From assembly GCF_003573695.1 (NCBI RefSeq), contig NC_039368.1, positions 81,730,374 to 81,794,373 on the forward strand: a stretch of DNA of 64,000 bases, given 5' to 3'. Below the pieces are notes generated by a model. The model did not search any database and was not told the DNA's origin. It saw nothing but the letters and a program-made list of their open reading frames with translations. The stretch is from Papaver somniferum (Eukaryota > Streptophyta > Magnoliopsida > Ranunculales > Papaveraceae). Both the position numbers and the translations under genes were made by a program. Shown piece by piece: positions 11,655 through 22,004 of the stretch. How positions within the stretch are numbered: position 1 is the stretch's first letter; each line of letters starts with the position of its first letter.

Positions 11655-11994
11655 GCAACCAAGGATTCTAAAATGCCAAATTATTCTTTAAAGAAACCTT
11701 ATTTTTTTTATAAAACAAAATACAAAATCACAATCATTTCTATTAACAAATTAAAAAAAAATTGATCAATTTTTTTTTTTCATAATCATTTCCATCAAAA
11801 TCAAAAACTAAAACCTAATCATAAACAACAATTAAATTCTCTTTTATTTTTTTTGGGTTTTCAAACAATATCTCGGCGACAAACGATTCGAGTGGTTGAG
11901 TTGAATCCCTTTAATCCGTTCCTTTTAAGAGGGATTCATCAATAATTTAACTATGAATCTCTGAAATTTCCCAAATTTTCTGAAAATCAACCAG

Positions 11995-12214
11995 AATCGG
12001 TTTATGTGTGCATTAGTGTAAACCGATTGTGGTTGATGTTAAAAGGAATCGGTTTTTACTGTACACCTACATAAACCGATTCTGGGTTGATGTGATGAAC
12101 ATAAAACCACAATCGGTTTACGATAACACACACATAAACCGATTCTTGTTTCAAGTTTGGATTTGTAGAGAAATTCAAAAACGGTATTTATGTGCCTCAC
12201 ATATAAACCGACTA
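11995..12214. repeat. Inverted pairs of AATCGGTTTA
   Basis: Three head-to-head pairs of aatcggttta and taaaccgatt occur at 11995-12028, 12047-12081 and 12111-12144. A further 'ataaaccgac' lies near 12205. Each pair encloses about 15 bases, so each can fold as a short stem-loop. Pairs like these are typical of subterminal regions of plant DNA elements, but I could not find the terminal repeats. Confidence 0.7.
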
Positions 12215-12383
12215 TGAGAAGGAAGTTTTTTCCAATTATTCCAAATTCACAATTGGACTATACGTGTCGCAGATATTCACTTGTAGCATACTATATCTCG
12301 ATGGATTGACGTAATTCTGTATAATCCAAATATAGACGCAAATGGCTATTCTTTTTTGAAATTATAGCCGTTGGTCCCTTGTG

Positions 12384-12394
12384 TATATAAATAG
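12384..12394 (+). promoter_or_regulatory. TATA box before a decayed ORF
   Basis: TATATAAATAG lies about 195 bases before an ATG at 12580 (reading MEEEDVLKEKKRGE before a stop). The spacing and the C/T-rich stretch between them look like a plant promoter and 5' UTR. Confidence 0.4.
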
Positions 12395-12579
12395 GAGAGC
12401 CCAATCTCTATCATTCACTACCTTGTTCAAAGAAATCTTTCTCCATTGTTCATTTTTTCATTCCAAGATACCAAATCCATCATCGTTAACTATCAATTCA
12501 TTCGAACACATACTTAGAATCATTTGAAAACATACTTAAGTGAAGCAAACGAACTACCACATCATCGTCAAGTAAAGAG

Positions 12580-13020
12580 ATGGAAGAAGAAGACGTACTC
12601 AAGGAAAAGAAACGAGGTGAAGACCAATTCCCCAACTAAGGCATAGATTGAAGGATGTTACTTAAGAGACCAAATGAATTAAAAATTATTAATAGTCAAG
12701 GATCTTCCGGAAGAACATCAACATGAGAGTATATTTTGGATTCAAGTTTCATTAGGACCTTTTGTTCGAAAGATGGACGATAAGTACAAAAAACCACGCC
12801 ATCATTATGATCCATCTCACATTTGTTCAAGAACAACTCATGTTAAGAAATTATGCCTCAACTATAACGAGTTTCTCGCTAGGCACAGAGGCGACAAATT
12901 TGCGGCACATGATGCTTATATCAAATGGAGATGAGAGCCTTTTTTTATCATTTCGAAGATGCATTTATAGTTGAATCTCGCACTAAGAAATTGAGAAATT
13001 TCGTTTCATGGACTTACAAG
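12580..13020 (+). pseudogene. Decayed ORF of unknown, possibly transposon, origin
   Basis: The reading frame starts MEEEDVLKEKKRGE and then hits a stop. Further on, a different frame reads KMDDKYKKPRHHYDPSHICS and then NYNEFLARHRGDKFAAHDAY, which looks like former coding sequence, again broken by a stop. I do not recognise the family. Its place after a TATA box and next to inverted AATCGGTTTA pairs suggests the remains of a DNA element. Confidence 0.35.
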
Positions 13021-13369
13021 ATCAATGTGGTAGTATAGTACCGTGCTAGTTTATCGTCGCAATGTACTAAGTTAAAAGTTTATGCAAAGTGGAAATTGAC
13101 CACAATCGTATCTTGTTAGAACATATATAATCCAATTGTAGAATTACAAGTTGGCTATTTTTTTTCGGTCCCCTCTCTTTCGATAATTAGGCTTTACTAC
13201 ATATTGCTCAGTCAAGCACAATTTTAATAATAATTAAACAATAATTAATCATTCTTTCGCCAACTGCTCTGCAAAGGAGTTCGGTAAATGCTCAGTCTAG
13301 CATCTGAATACTACATGGTCGGTTCGTAGAGTCAGTTCCTCTCCCATTCGATGGTTGATTCTCAGTTGA

Positions 13370-13870
13370 TAATCTATTGATCATTCATTGATCATAATTA
13401 GCGTTTTGAACTGAATGGTCTGTTTAGGATAATTTTGAACATGTTCAAACACCAGTATTTCAATATTGATCCACCAATCAATATTTTTATTAATTAATTA
13501 AATGATATTCGTTCCAGCTATCGGTATTTTTAATTAATATTTTATTTGGTCTTGCTACCAATTATTCATTAATCTAGCAATATTTTCTCTGACTAGCAAT
13601 ACTTGCTCTGATCATCAATGCTCCATCTATCAACGACCTAATTGCTTCAGCTAGCAATGGGTCACGGCCAACAAGGTTCAGAACCGTCACCTCTGGCAAA
13701 ATTGATTCAACTATCAATATTATATTACTCTACAAAGTAACATTTCTCATATTGATTCGGCTATCAATATTCGACTCGCAGTATTTCTCATGTTGATTCA
13801 GCTGTCGACATTTGAGAATTTCATATTGGTCCAGCTATCAGTATTTCATTGGTCAACCAACATTTGGTTC
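13370..13870 (+). repeat. Degenerate minisatellite, core ATTGATTCAGCTATCAATATT
   Basis: Many variants of 'attgattcrgctatcaatatt' occur, with spacings of about 25-70 bases, for example near 13460, 13745 and 13790. It sits in the lineage 2 LTR at the place where lineages 1 and 3 hold quite different minisatellites. Confidence 0.65.
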
Positions 13871-14666
13871 GTCAGTCGACCACTATTTTAATATTATAAC
13901 CTCTCCTCGTCATTCTACTGACTCATGACACATGGATAGAGAAAGATCTTCTATGAAATAAGTGTTCAATGCAATAACATAATAGTTTATGACCGATTCA
14001 GCAATATCACCAAACCATCACCAGGTCATTCGACTATCATTACTGCTTCAACTAGCATAATTACATGTCATGAACTAATTCAATGTCTACAGAGCATGTC
14101 GCTTATCTAACACTACATGTTTCATCCATCATAATATTGAACTTCGTATGTTCAGTTCATAAGACTCATGGTCTTAGGTTAAATATTGAGCACACGTCTG
14201 CAAAGCAGACTTACACATGAGACATTAATTCATGTCACATGAGGGGATATCACTAGGGTTTTAGTCTGGCAGCTTGTAGCATGTGCGATGTGAGGTACAT
14301 CCACGATGAGAGTAGTGGTAAGTCGTGCTGAAAGTTAAGGAGTAAATGGGATAGTGGATGGTCGATCAAATGAGTCTTCCGGGCAAAGTGAAAATGGCTT
14401 TTAGACGATCTCCCACCTCCCCATTCTACCACTTCCTTCAACTGTCACCACTTACAGGAGATTGATGTGCTGCAATAAATAAGTTTCTAAAACCTATGCT
14501 TTGATAAGAACAACAACAACATTCAATTAAGACTCATTACTGTCAAGTTATCAAACAATTTCAGAAGATTTATCTCGTCTACACATAGAATCATCTTCAC
14601 AACAGTTCAACACATCATATCACCAATAGAACAATCTTCATTGCCCACACAATCTCATCTTCCCTT

Positions 14667-14671
14667 CCTAC
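14667..14671 (+). repeat. Target-site duplication CCTAC, left copy
   Basis: CCTAC directly precedes the TGTTAATGG start of element 1 and is repeated exactly at 23108-23112 after the 3' LTR. Confidence 0.9.
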
Positions 14672-14883
14672 TGTTAATGGTGGTTTTTAGCTTAGGGTTA
14701 AAATCGTAAAACCGTACAACTGACATGATGTCACTTTGACCATTAGCACATTTTTTGAATCGATCAGCATGCCTACGTAAGAATTACCAGGGTAGCTTTT
14801 TTTTTTATGTGTCATGTTCCACGGCAGAACCCTTAACATTGACCGACATCATCTATTCCAAACCCTAATTCTCATGCTACCGC

Positions 14884-15200
14884 GCCAATGCATGCAAACA
14901 TGCCAGCCGCACCACTGTGCCAATGGCAAACCATGCCAGCCACATCTCCGCGTAAAGGCATGCCAACCATGCCAGCCGCACCACTGTGCCAATGGAAAAC
15001 CATGCCTGCCATATCTCCGCGCCAAGGCATGCCAACCATACCAGCCGCACCACTGTGCCAATGGAAAACCATGCCAACCACATCTCCGCGCCAAGGAATG
15101 CCAACTATGCCAGCCGCACCACTGTGCCAATGGCAAACCATGCCAGTCACGTCTATCGCGCCAAAGCATGCCAACCATGCTAGCCGCATCATCCGCCAAT
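14884..15200 (+). repeat. 69-70-base tandem array (element 1, 5' LTR)
   Basis: There are about 4.5 units built from 'aaccatgccagccgcacc', 'gtgccaatgg' and 'catctccgcgccaaggcatg'. The unit is rich in CCATGCC-like words and nearly lacks stop codons, so long false reading frames appear on both strands. Confidence 0.9.
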
Positions 15201-15370
15201 GGCATGCCAAACCCTTGGCCCCACCATGCCAAGCCAACCGCACCTTGCCTTGGCCCCAACCATGCTAGCCGCACCATGCGCCAATGGTATGCCAAACCCT
15301 TGGCCCCACCTTGCCTTGGCCCCACTATGCCAAGCCATCCGCGCCATTGGCTTTGGCCCCACCATGCCGG
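15201..15370 (+). repeat. About 58-60-base CCTTGGCCCCACCATGCC tandem units (5' LTR)
   Basis: Units of 'gccaaacccttggccccacc' followed by 'atgccaagccaaccgc' are repeated about three times. They look like a derivative of the adjacent 69-70-base unit. A longer run of the same units lies in the 3' LTR at 22430-22760. Confidence 0.75.
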
Positions 15371-15472
15371 CCTTCCCTATGCGGATACCAAAACGAAGGC
15401 GTGCGACGATCAACAACCACCCTTGAATCCTATATGCAAATCCTAGCCGTCTAAGATCGCCAAACAACGCGT

Positions 15473-16310
15473 GGTAACCTTTGGCTCAAAAACCTAGTTC
15501 TGGCCACGCCAAACCGCGCCAAGCATGCCATGCCACATGTGCCAATGGCATGCCAACCACTTTGCCGCGCCATACCATCCCGTCCTTCCCCATGTGGCTA
15601 CCAAAACGAAGGCGTGCGACGATCAACGACCATCTTTCCATCCTAGATGCAAATCCTAGCCGTCCAAGGTCGCCAAACAACACATGGTAACCTTTGGCCC
15701 AAAACCCTAGTTTTGGCCACGCCAAACCGCGCCAAGGCATTCCATGCCACATGTGCCAATGGCATGCCAACCACCTTGTCGTGCCATACCATGCCGGCCT
15801 TCCCATGCGGCTACCAAAACGAAGGCGTGCGACGATGAACAACCACCCTTCGATCCTAGATGCAAATCCTAGCCGTCTAAGGTCGCCAAACAATGCATGG
15901 TAACCTTTGGCCCAAAACCATAGTTTTGGCCACGCCAAACCGCGCCAAGGCATGCCATGCCACATGTGCCAATGGCATGCCAACCACCTTGTCGCGCCAT
16001 ACCATGCCGGCCTTCCCCATGCGTCTACCAAAACGAAGGCGTGCGACGATCAACGGCCACCCTTCCATCCTAGATGCAAATCCTAGCCGTCCAAGGTCGC
16101 ATGGTAACGTTCGGCCCAAAACCCTAATTTTGGCCACGCCAAACCGCGCCAAGGCATGCCATGCCACATGTGCCAATGACATGCCAACCACCTTGCCGCG
16201 CCATACCATGCCAACCTTCCCTATGCGGCTACCAAAACGAAGGCCTGCAACAATCAACGACCACTTTTTCATCTAAGATGCAGATCTTAGCCGTCCAAGG
16301 TTACCACCTA
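15473..16310 (+). repeat. 204-213-base tandem repeat, about 4 units
   Basis: Units begin ggtaacctttggcccaaaa at 15473, 15686, 15899 and 16103 and carry 'ctaccaaaacgaaggcgtgc' and 'cctagatgcaaatcctagcc'. The 3' LTR keeps only about one unit of this kind (22790-22980). Confidence 0.9.
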
Positions 16311-16823
16311 ACACATGGCAACCTTTGGCCCTAGTTTGGTCGCGCCTAAATAAATCCAAAACCTTAACTTTTGGCCGCGCCTAAACAGCCATACTGATTA
16401 TACTTTCATGCCACTGGCTACCAAACGAAAGGTTGCAATAATCAACGGATACCTTCCTCTTAAGATGCAAAATCTCGACCGTTGAAGGTCACCACCGAGC
16501 CGGCAAGTCTCCCAAGCTCAAATTTCCAGATAACAATAACATGTTACATGTTTTCCACGAAAGCACTCGAGACATCAACACATGTCACAAAATGGGGGAT
16601 GCTAATTGGGTATTGGTTTGGAGGTTTACAGCGTGTGGCGTACACTACGCTCGTTATAAGAAAGTGTCATAAGGATGAGGCGTTTAGTAAATACATGGAG
16701 TAATGGTGAAACGCTTTCTTTTATGGAACATCAATTCCAAGCGTTACCGGTTACCACATCCTCCCATTTACTCACCCGTTTTCCATTTCTTAATGAGACC
16801 AGAGTACGTTTCACTTCGACTTG

Positions 16824-16832
16824 TATAAATAG
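16824..16832 (+). promoter_or_regulatory. TATA box of element 1 5' LTR
   Basis: TATAAATAG lies about 380 bases before the LTR end, followed by an A/C-rich then pyrimidine-rich stretch. The same box lies in element 2 at 55652 and 63681. Confidence 0.65.
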
Positions 16833-17205
16833 GCATTATCTATTTCCACTGAACAACAAGTTCTGGTCAGGAGCATATAACACTCAGAAAACGTTTGCTA
16901 GCTTTCCCATCTGTTAGCTTCCCACTTTCTGATACAAGTCACAAAACAACTAATCTTCCTGAATCAACTATTCTGGTCTCAACACTCTCTTCGCTTCCCT
17001 CCCCAAAACCAATCCTTCTCCTCCACTTTGTGACCGAAGAAAGTATGAAATGGCCATTTCTTGGTTTAGGCCGAACTTGTACAGATTGATCTCTCGAATC
17101 TAAAGTACTCCCTTGCAGTACATTGTTTAGGGTTTAGATTTGTTTCTCACCCACATCACACTAAATTACCGAAACCAGTAGAAACTGTTTCCACCCTCAA
17201 ACAAT

Positions 17206-17219
17206 TGGCGACCACAGTG
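17206..17219 (+). other. Primer-binding-like site of element 1
   Basis: The text tggcgaccacagtg starts three bases after the LTR end (CAAACA, then AT). A PBS is expected to begin TGG because tRNAs end CCA. Element 2 has tggcgaccatagtg in the same place. I have not assigned the tRNA. Confidence 0.6.
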
Positions 17220-18359
17220 ATAGATTAATCTCTCGGTTACAATATCAATTTCCACCGATCTCATACTTCAACCCAGACATCAAGGTGGTAGAAGCAAACG
17301 ATCCGCTCAGGGATTGACGACTCAGTTACTAGAAAGCCTAGTTACCAGTCATGACATGTCAAGGGATGACTGGGGACTTCCTAGAGTTTAGAAGCAAACG
17401 ATCAGACCAGGGATTGATGACTCGGTTATCAAGCGACTCAGGTACGACTGGGGACTTTCCAAAATCACGGCGGTGCTTCCCGCAAAACTCGGGCTTACAC
17501 CCGGAAGATTCATTTTTCGTCAGAAGATCCTAAAAAAAACGAGTAAGTCTTGCTTAGACAAAATACATGGTTTATTACTTTAAGTTTTCACGGGAATGAT
17601 GAAACCGATAGCTATGTTATATTTCATCCCATGCTCTCTACTGACACGCAAAGCTCACGGTTCCATGGTTTTCCTGGGTTGTTTGCGTCACTTGCAATCG
17701 AAACAAAGAAAACATCATCCTAAAATAATTCATTCCCAGAAGAATAATCCAAAACCCTCATAGATAACAGTTATCCATCAATTCAAATCAACCCATAAAC
17801 CAGGCGCTTTGTTTTCTTTTCAAAAATAAGTCACCTACCCGTACGTGCCTACTTTACATACTATTCATGAGGTAGCCGACGTTACTACGGTGATATTCGA
17901 AGAGGATTTGTTTGTGATGAAGTATTTATACAAGTTTATGAAAGGCATGCCCACAGCTAGGGTTTACACCAGTTCAGAAGAACAATATTTTTACAGATTT
18001 ATGGAAGGCATACCTATGGCTAGGGTTTGCACCAACACGAGAAAAAAAGAAAACGAATTGAAAGAGAAACGCTGGAGTACATAGCTGGGATATGCTTGCC
18101 CACTTTATTGCTACCGCGCTACCGCTAACATCAGGACGTGAGAACAAAGATACGAGATAAAAAGGGAAGCCAACCCCTTTCATAGACACTTTTGGAATTT
18201 GAATGAGGAAAGGGTTTCCTATTTGAGATACGTATGGAAAGAGGCAACTGGGACCGCAAGAACAAGTCCGTGCCACGCCAAGCCAACAGTACGTGCCATA
18301 CCAAATCCAAGCTAGAGTCCACGCCAAGCCAGCGGCTGTTCCAAGCCGATCCAACACTA

Positions 18360-18790
18360 ATAACTTGCATCTTTCAAGCGCCGGCAGCTTGCATCTTTTC
18401 CAGTGCTGACAGCTTGCGTCCTTACGGCACCGGAAGCTTGCATCTTCCCAGCGCTGACAGTTTGCGTCCTTCCAGCACCGACAGCTTACTTCTTTCCAGC
18501 GCCGTCAACTTACATCTTTTCCAGCGCTAACAGCTTGCTCCCTTCCATCGCTGGCAGCTTACATCTTTTCCGGCGCTGACAACTTGCATCTTTACAGCAG
18601 CTTGCATCTTTACAGCAGCTTGGATCTTTACAACATCTTTCATCTTTACAGCAGCTTGCATTTTTACAGTAGCTTGAATCTTTACAGCAGCTTGCATCTT
18701 TACAGCAGCTTGTATCTTTCCAGCGCTAACAGCTTGCATCTTCCAAGCGCTAGAAGCTTGCATCCTTCCAGCGTTGCACTTGAACGCCCA
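18360..18790 (+). repeat. About 24-26-base minisatellite with an inner 18-base array
   Basis: The outer units read 'cagcttgcatctttccagcgctga' with variation. Between about 18590 and 18720 the unit is shortened to an 18-base form, agcttgcatctttacagc, repeated about eight times. Element 2 has only the longer form (56625-56930). Confidence 0.85.
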
Positions 18791-19169
18791 GTAGAAGGGA
18801 ATCAACAATCCAATTTCATCACACGTAAAGATCAGGAACGACTTCTCCAAAATCGAAGCAAAGAAAATCAGCAACCCCCCTGAGTTCACAAAGATTCTCT
18901 TCCTGTCAGGAGATGCATGATTTCTGGGGACATCGCCCACATAACTGTGCAGTATATGATGAAACATTTATGTGAGATTCTATGTTTTCCCAAGGCACAA
19001 CGTCAAGAAATATTTGCATCCCTCAACCGCACTGCAGCAGGAAAACTGCTGTTTTCAGCCAGGAAGCAGTTCCCAAACCCCAACCTCTCTTGGAAAGCAC
19101 GATTGACAGATGGAACTGGGGACTCCTAACCACTGTTCACTTGAAGGGTGTCCAGTTTGACAGCACACT

Positions 19170-19265
19170 GATTGACGCAGCCTCTCCGCTTCGACGTTCG
19201 CTTCAGCATCCGCTCCGCTTTAACGTTCGCTCCAGCAGCCGCTCCGCTTCAACGTTCTCTCCATA
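19170..19265 (+). repeat. CTCCGCTTCAACGTTCGCTCCAGC minisatellite
   Basis: Degenerate units of about 30 bases, about three copies. The same repeat is longer in element 2 (57815-58100). Confidence 0.75.
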
Positions 19266-20689
19266 AGATGCTCCAGGATCCGAATATGAAGCTTCAGCGT
19301 TTTTGCTCCATAAGTTTCAACGTCCTCTCCAAGAACCGAAGCCACTTCAACGCCTCCTTCCTTCCAAGAATCATGTCGTAGCCGCCACTCCTTCTTTCGA
19401 AGGATCTTGTCGTATCCGTCGCTCTTCTTTACCGAGGATCGTGTTGTAACTGCCACTCCTTCCTTCCAAGTCTCTTCTGATCACATCTTCTGCCAAGAAC
19501 TGTTTTCGCCCGTTTGTTGATACCAGTCAGAGCTTCACCATGGCAACAATCACTGTAAAGACCACCGAGCACACAAGATAGAAACATGCAAACCACACTT
19601 GGGGATTAATAATCTACACAGAATCCCTTCACTGTCAAAGCTAAGAAGACACGGTCAACCAAAGGTCATATCCATGACAAAGTCATCTGCTCTTCAAGGG
19701 TGTAGCATAAGAATATCATCACCTCTCTGTCTAGAAGACTCCTGCAACACTCTACGAGGCCGCGGCGGATCCCAAGTCTGCTCAGAGGAAACAACTTCAG
19801 AAACTAAAGAAAAGCGCGACTGGGCACTGCTCGTCACAGTCCATCCCGACGACCATCAAAGATTCATGAGATAACTCCAGAGACGCAACTGAAACATTTT
19901 ACTGAAGAAACATAGGGATCCATGATAAACAACATAATTCTATCATTTTCTACCTCTTCGCTATCCAGAATATTTCATCCATGTGATATTCTAAGCATCC
20001 CGGCATCACATCCAGAAGAGTACAATAAGCTTGTGTCAAATCCCGTGGACATGAATTCAAGGCGATACAATAAAAGTATGCTATACATGGGGAATACCAG
20101 CATGAGACGTTTTCACTCCCCTCAAGCAGGTTATTTCTAATCTCAACATCATCACTGTCGAAGTTTTACGCAAGAATTTCTCAACATGAAGTTGTACATA
20201 TGCACCGAAGACTCCAAAAGCACGCCACAAAGATACATTCACATATTCGGCCATGACCATAGGATCAAACAGAAGTATAACTTGGGACTGCTCACCACAT
20301 CCCATTCCATAAGATAGTCCAAGATTCAGAAGATGGTTCGAAGGATGTCGCTTGGAACAAAGTCCTTGAAGAATTTGATAGCAATTCACCGACAACGCAA
20401 CCAAAATCTCCAATATTATCCCTAACATAGTCGTCGCTGAGCACATATTTCATCCATCCGTCCCAAGAATGCGATAAATTTTTGAATCCATTGGAGAGAC
20501 ATTGCAGATAAAGGCGCGGATCCGGACGGGCAACAGAAAACAGAAGAAGGTCAATATCTCTTTTCATGCGGACGGAGTTTCTAGAGTTTGAATAAAATAA
20601 AGATTCCTTCTTGATCCATGAAACGGATGACTGGGCGCGACTATGCCACCTCGGGCCCGCAACATCCCTCCTGAATTCTTCTTCCTGAA

Positions 20690-20870
20690 TTTCACTGTCG
20701 AGCTGTTTTCACCTCCCGAACGAGCTCAAAACCTAAATATTCCCTTCTAAGGGGATAGGAAATTCTTTTCCGTTCATAATGGAGGGGCGGACCATCAAAA
20801 TCCGAGTTCGTATAAGAATTCTACATCGATTCTAGTAAGGGGCGCTAATTAGGTTTGCAGCATGCTAAAA
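20690..20870 (+). repeat. Module M, first copy in element 1 internal DNA
   Basis: The text from 'cctgaatttcactgtcgagctg' through 'gaggggcggaccatcaaaat' to 'ggcgctaattagg' is repeated at 21262-21440 and occurs once in element 2 internal DNA (59790-59970). It also lies inside both LTRs of element 2 (54640-54840 and 62710-62908). Confidence 0.8.
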
Positions 20871-20880
20871 TTTGAAGCAA

Positions 20881-21240
20881 GTTGTTACCTTCCCGAAGCC
20901 AGTCGTCACCTTCCCAGGGAGCTGAAACAAGTTGTTATCTTCCCGAAGCCATTCATCATCTTCCCAGGGAACTGAAGCAAGTTGTTATCTTCCCGAAGCC
21001 AGTCGTCACCTTCCCAGGGAACTGAAGAAAGTTGTTATCTTCCCGAAGCCAGTCGTCACCTTCCCAGGGAACTGAAGAAAGTTGTTATCTTCCCGAAGCC
21101 AGTCGTCACCTTCCCAGGGAACTTAAGCAAGTTGTTATCTTCCCAAAGCAAGTCGTCATCTCCCCACGGAACTAAAGCAAGTTGTTATCTTCCCAAAGCA
21201 AGTCTTCATCTCCCCACGGAACTAAAGCAAGCTGCCATCA
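20881..21240 (+). repeat. 50-base tandem array, about 7 units
   Basis: Units start gttgttatcttcccgaagcc at 20931, 20981, 21031 and 21081, with variant units at 20881, 21131 and 21181. The period is exactly 50. The array lies between the two copies of module M and is absent from element 2. Confidence 0.95.
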
Positions 21241-21261
21241 TTCCATGGGCCCGAAATTCTT

Positions 21262-21440
21262 CCTGAATTTTACTGTCGAGCTGTTTTCACCTCCCGAACG
21301 AGCTTAAAACCTAAATATTCCCGAGTGGAGAGATAGGAAATTTTTTTCTGTGCAGAATGGAGGGGCGGACCGTCAAAATCCGAGTTCGTACGATATTTCT
21401 ACAACGATTCTAGTAAGGAGCGCTAATTAGGGTTTCGACA
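21262..21440 (+). repeat. Module M, second copy in element 1 internal DNA
   Basis: A near copy of 20690-20870. The pair flanks the 50-base array as a direct repeat, which suggests a segmental duplication inside this copy of the element. Confidence 0.8.
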
Positions 21441-21455
21441 TGCCAAACCCTTATT
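21425..21455. repeat. Telo-box stem-loop (imperfect)
   Basis: The left arm AATTAGGGTTT, a 9-base spacer (cgacatgcc) and the right arm AAACCCTTATT, with one mismatch. It belongs to the set of six at 53256, 54808, 59955, 60847 and 62878. Confidence 0.75.
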
Positions 21456-21519
21456 TAGACAAAGTTGTCAGGCGCCATCACCACCATTTGATAGCCGAAG
21501 TTCCAGCGTCATCACCATT

Positions 21520-21690
21520 TCCACCATTCCAAGCCGACCAATGCTAGCGGCTCCATTCCAAGCCGACCAATGTTGACGGCTCCATTCCAAGCCGATCAAC
21601 GCCAACGCTCCATTCCAAGCCGCATAATTCCTGCGGCTCCCATTCCAAGCCGACCAACGCCAGCGGCTTCGTTCAAGCCGCACCAACGCC
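21520..21690 (+). repeat. CTCCATTCCAAGCCGACCAATG minisatellite
   Basis: About five units of 28-30 bases. Element 2 has the same array at 60150-60320. Confidence 0.8.
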
Positions 21691-21990
21691 AACAACTCGC
21701 TAACCTAGCACCTCCGCGTTCCCTAGCCCATCCAAAATGACGCGTGAATAAGCCAAGCCGACAGTCTACATCTCAACCAACAACCGCCTCTACCATTTCA
21801 CGATCTAACCAGCAACACCACGAGTAGAATTTACGCAAAGTCGCTAACACGAGAATCACGAACTCTCCTTACCTCTCGAAAAGGTTAGTCGGATCTTCCT
21901 GACTATCTTTCTGTGACTTTCCATTTCGATTTTGTCCTGGCCTGTTACCATCTTATGCTTACCTCGCAACAATGCTCCTGTTCCGAGCTA

Positions 21991-22004
21991 AGCAGGGGAC
22001 TTAA
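21991..22004 (+). other. Polypurine tract of element 1
   Basis: The text agcaggggacttaa lies directly before the 3' LTR start TGTTGATGG. The same tract precedes the 3' LTR of element 2. Confidence 0.7.

Larger units (their letters stand above)
13250..14671 (+). mobile_element. Left part of an old LTR (lineage 2), split by element 1
   Basis: At 14205-14275 the text 'catgtcacatgaggggatatcactagggttttagtctggcagc' aligns with the conserved block of the element 1 LTR (16585-16640, 'catgtcacaaaatgggggatgct'). The sequence that resumes at 23108, after element 1, matches the LTR end of the same family. This is therefore one LTR interrupted at the CCTAC target site. The start is not defined. Confidence 0.6.
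14672..17203 (+). mobile_element. 5' LTR of element 1
   Basis: It starts TGTTAATGGTGG and ends ACCCTCAAACA, 2532 bases. In order it contains a conserved head (tagcttagggttaaaatcg), the 69-70-base array, a run of about 58-60-base units, about four units of 204-213 bases, a conserved block (16585-16640), the TATA box, and a pyrimidine-rich leader before the end. Confidence 0.85.
17220..22004 (+). mobile_element. Non-coding internal region of element 1
   Basis: I see no retroviral protein domain in any frame. Segments near 17380, 18780-19140, 19560-19900 and 20100-20560 are well conserved in element 2 (56100-59700), while the DNA between them consists of minisatellites. The conserved segments contain scattered stops in both copies, so they may be packaging or leader RNA rather than protein. 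Confidence 0.7.

Noticed and set aside
14884..15370. Regular repeats considered as a CRISPR array
   Set aside because: The units are contiguous, with no unique spacers, in plant LTR DNA with no cas genes.
14814..15446. A 210-residue Cys/His/Pro-rich open frame resembling a metal-binding protein
   Set aside because: It is the 69-70-base minisatellite of the element 1 LTR. The CQPHHCANGKPC-like repeats follow from the unit sequence.
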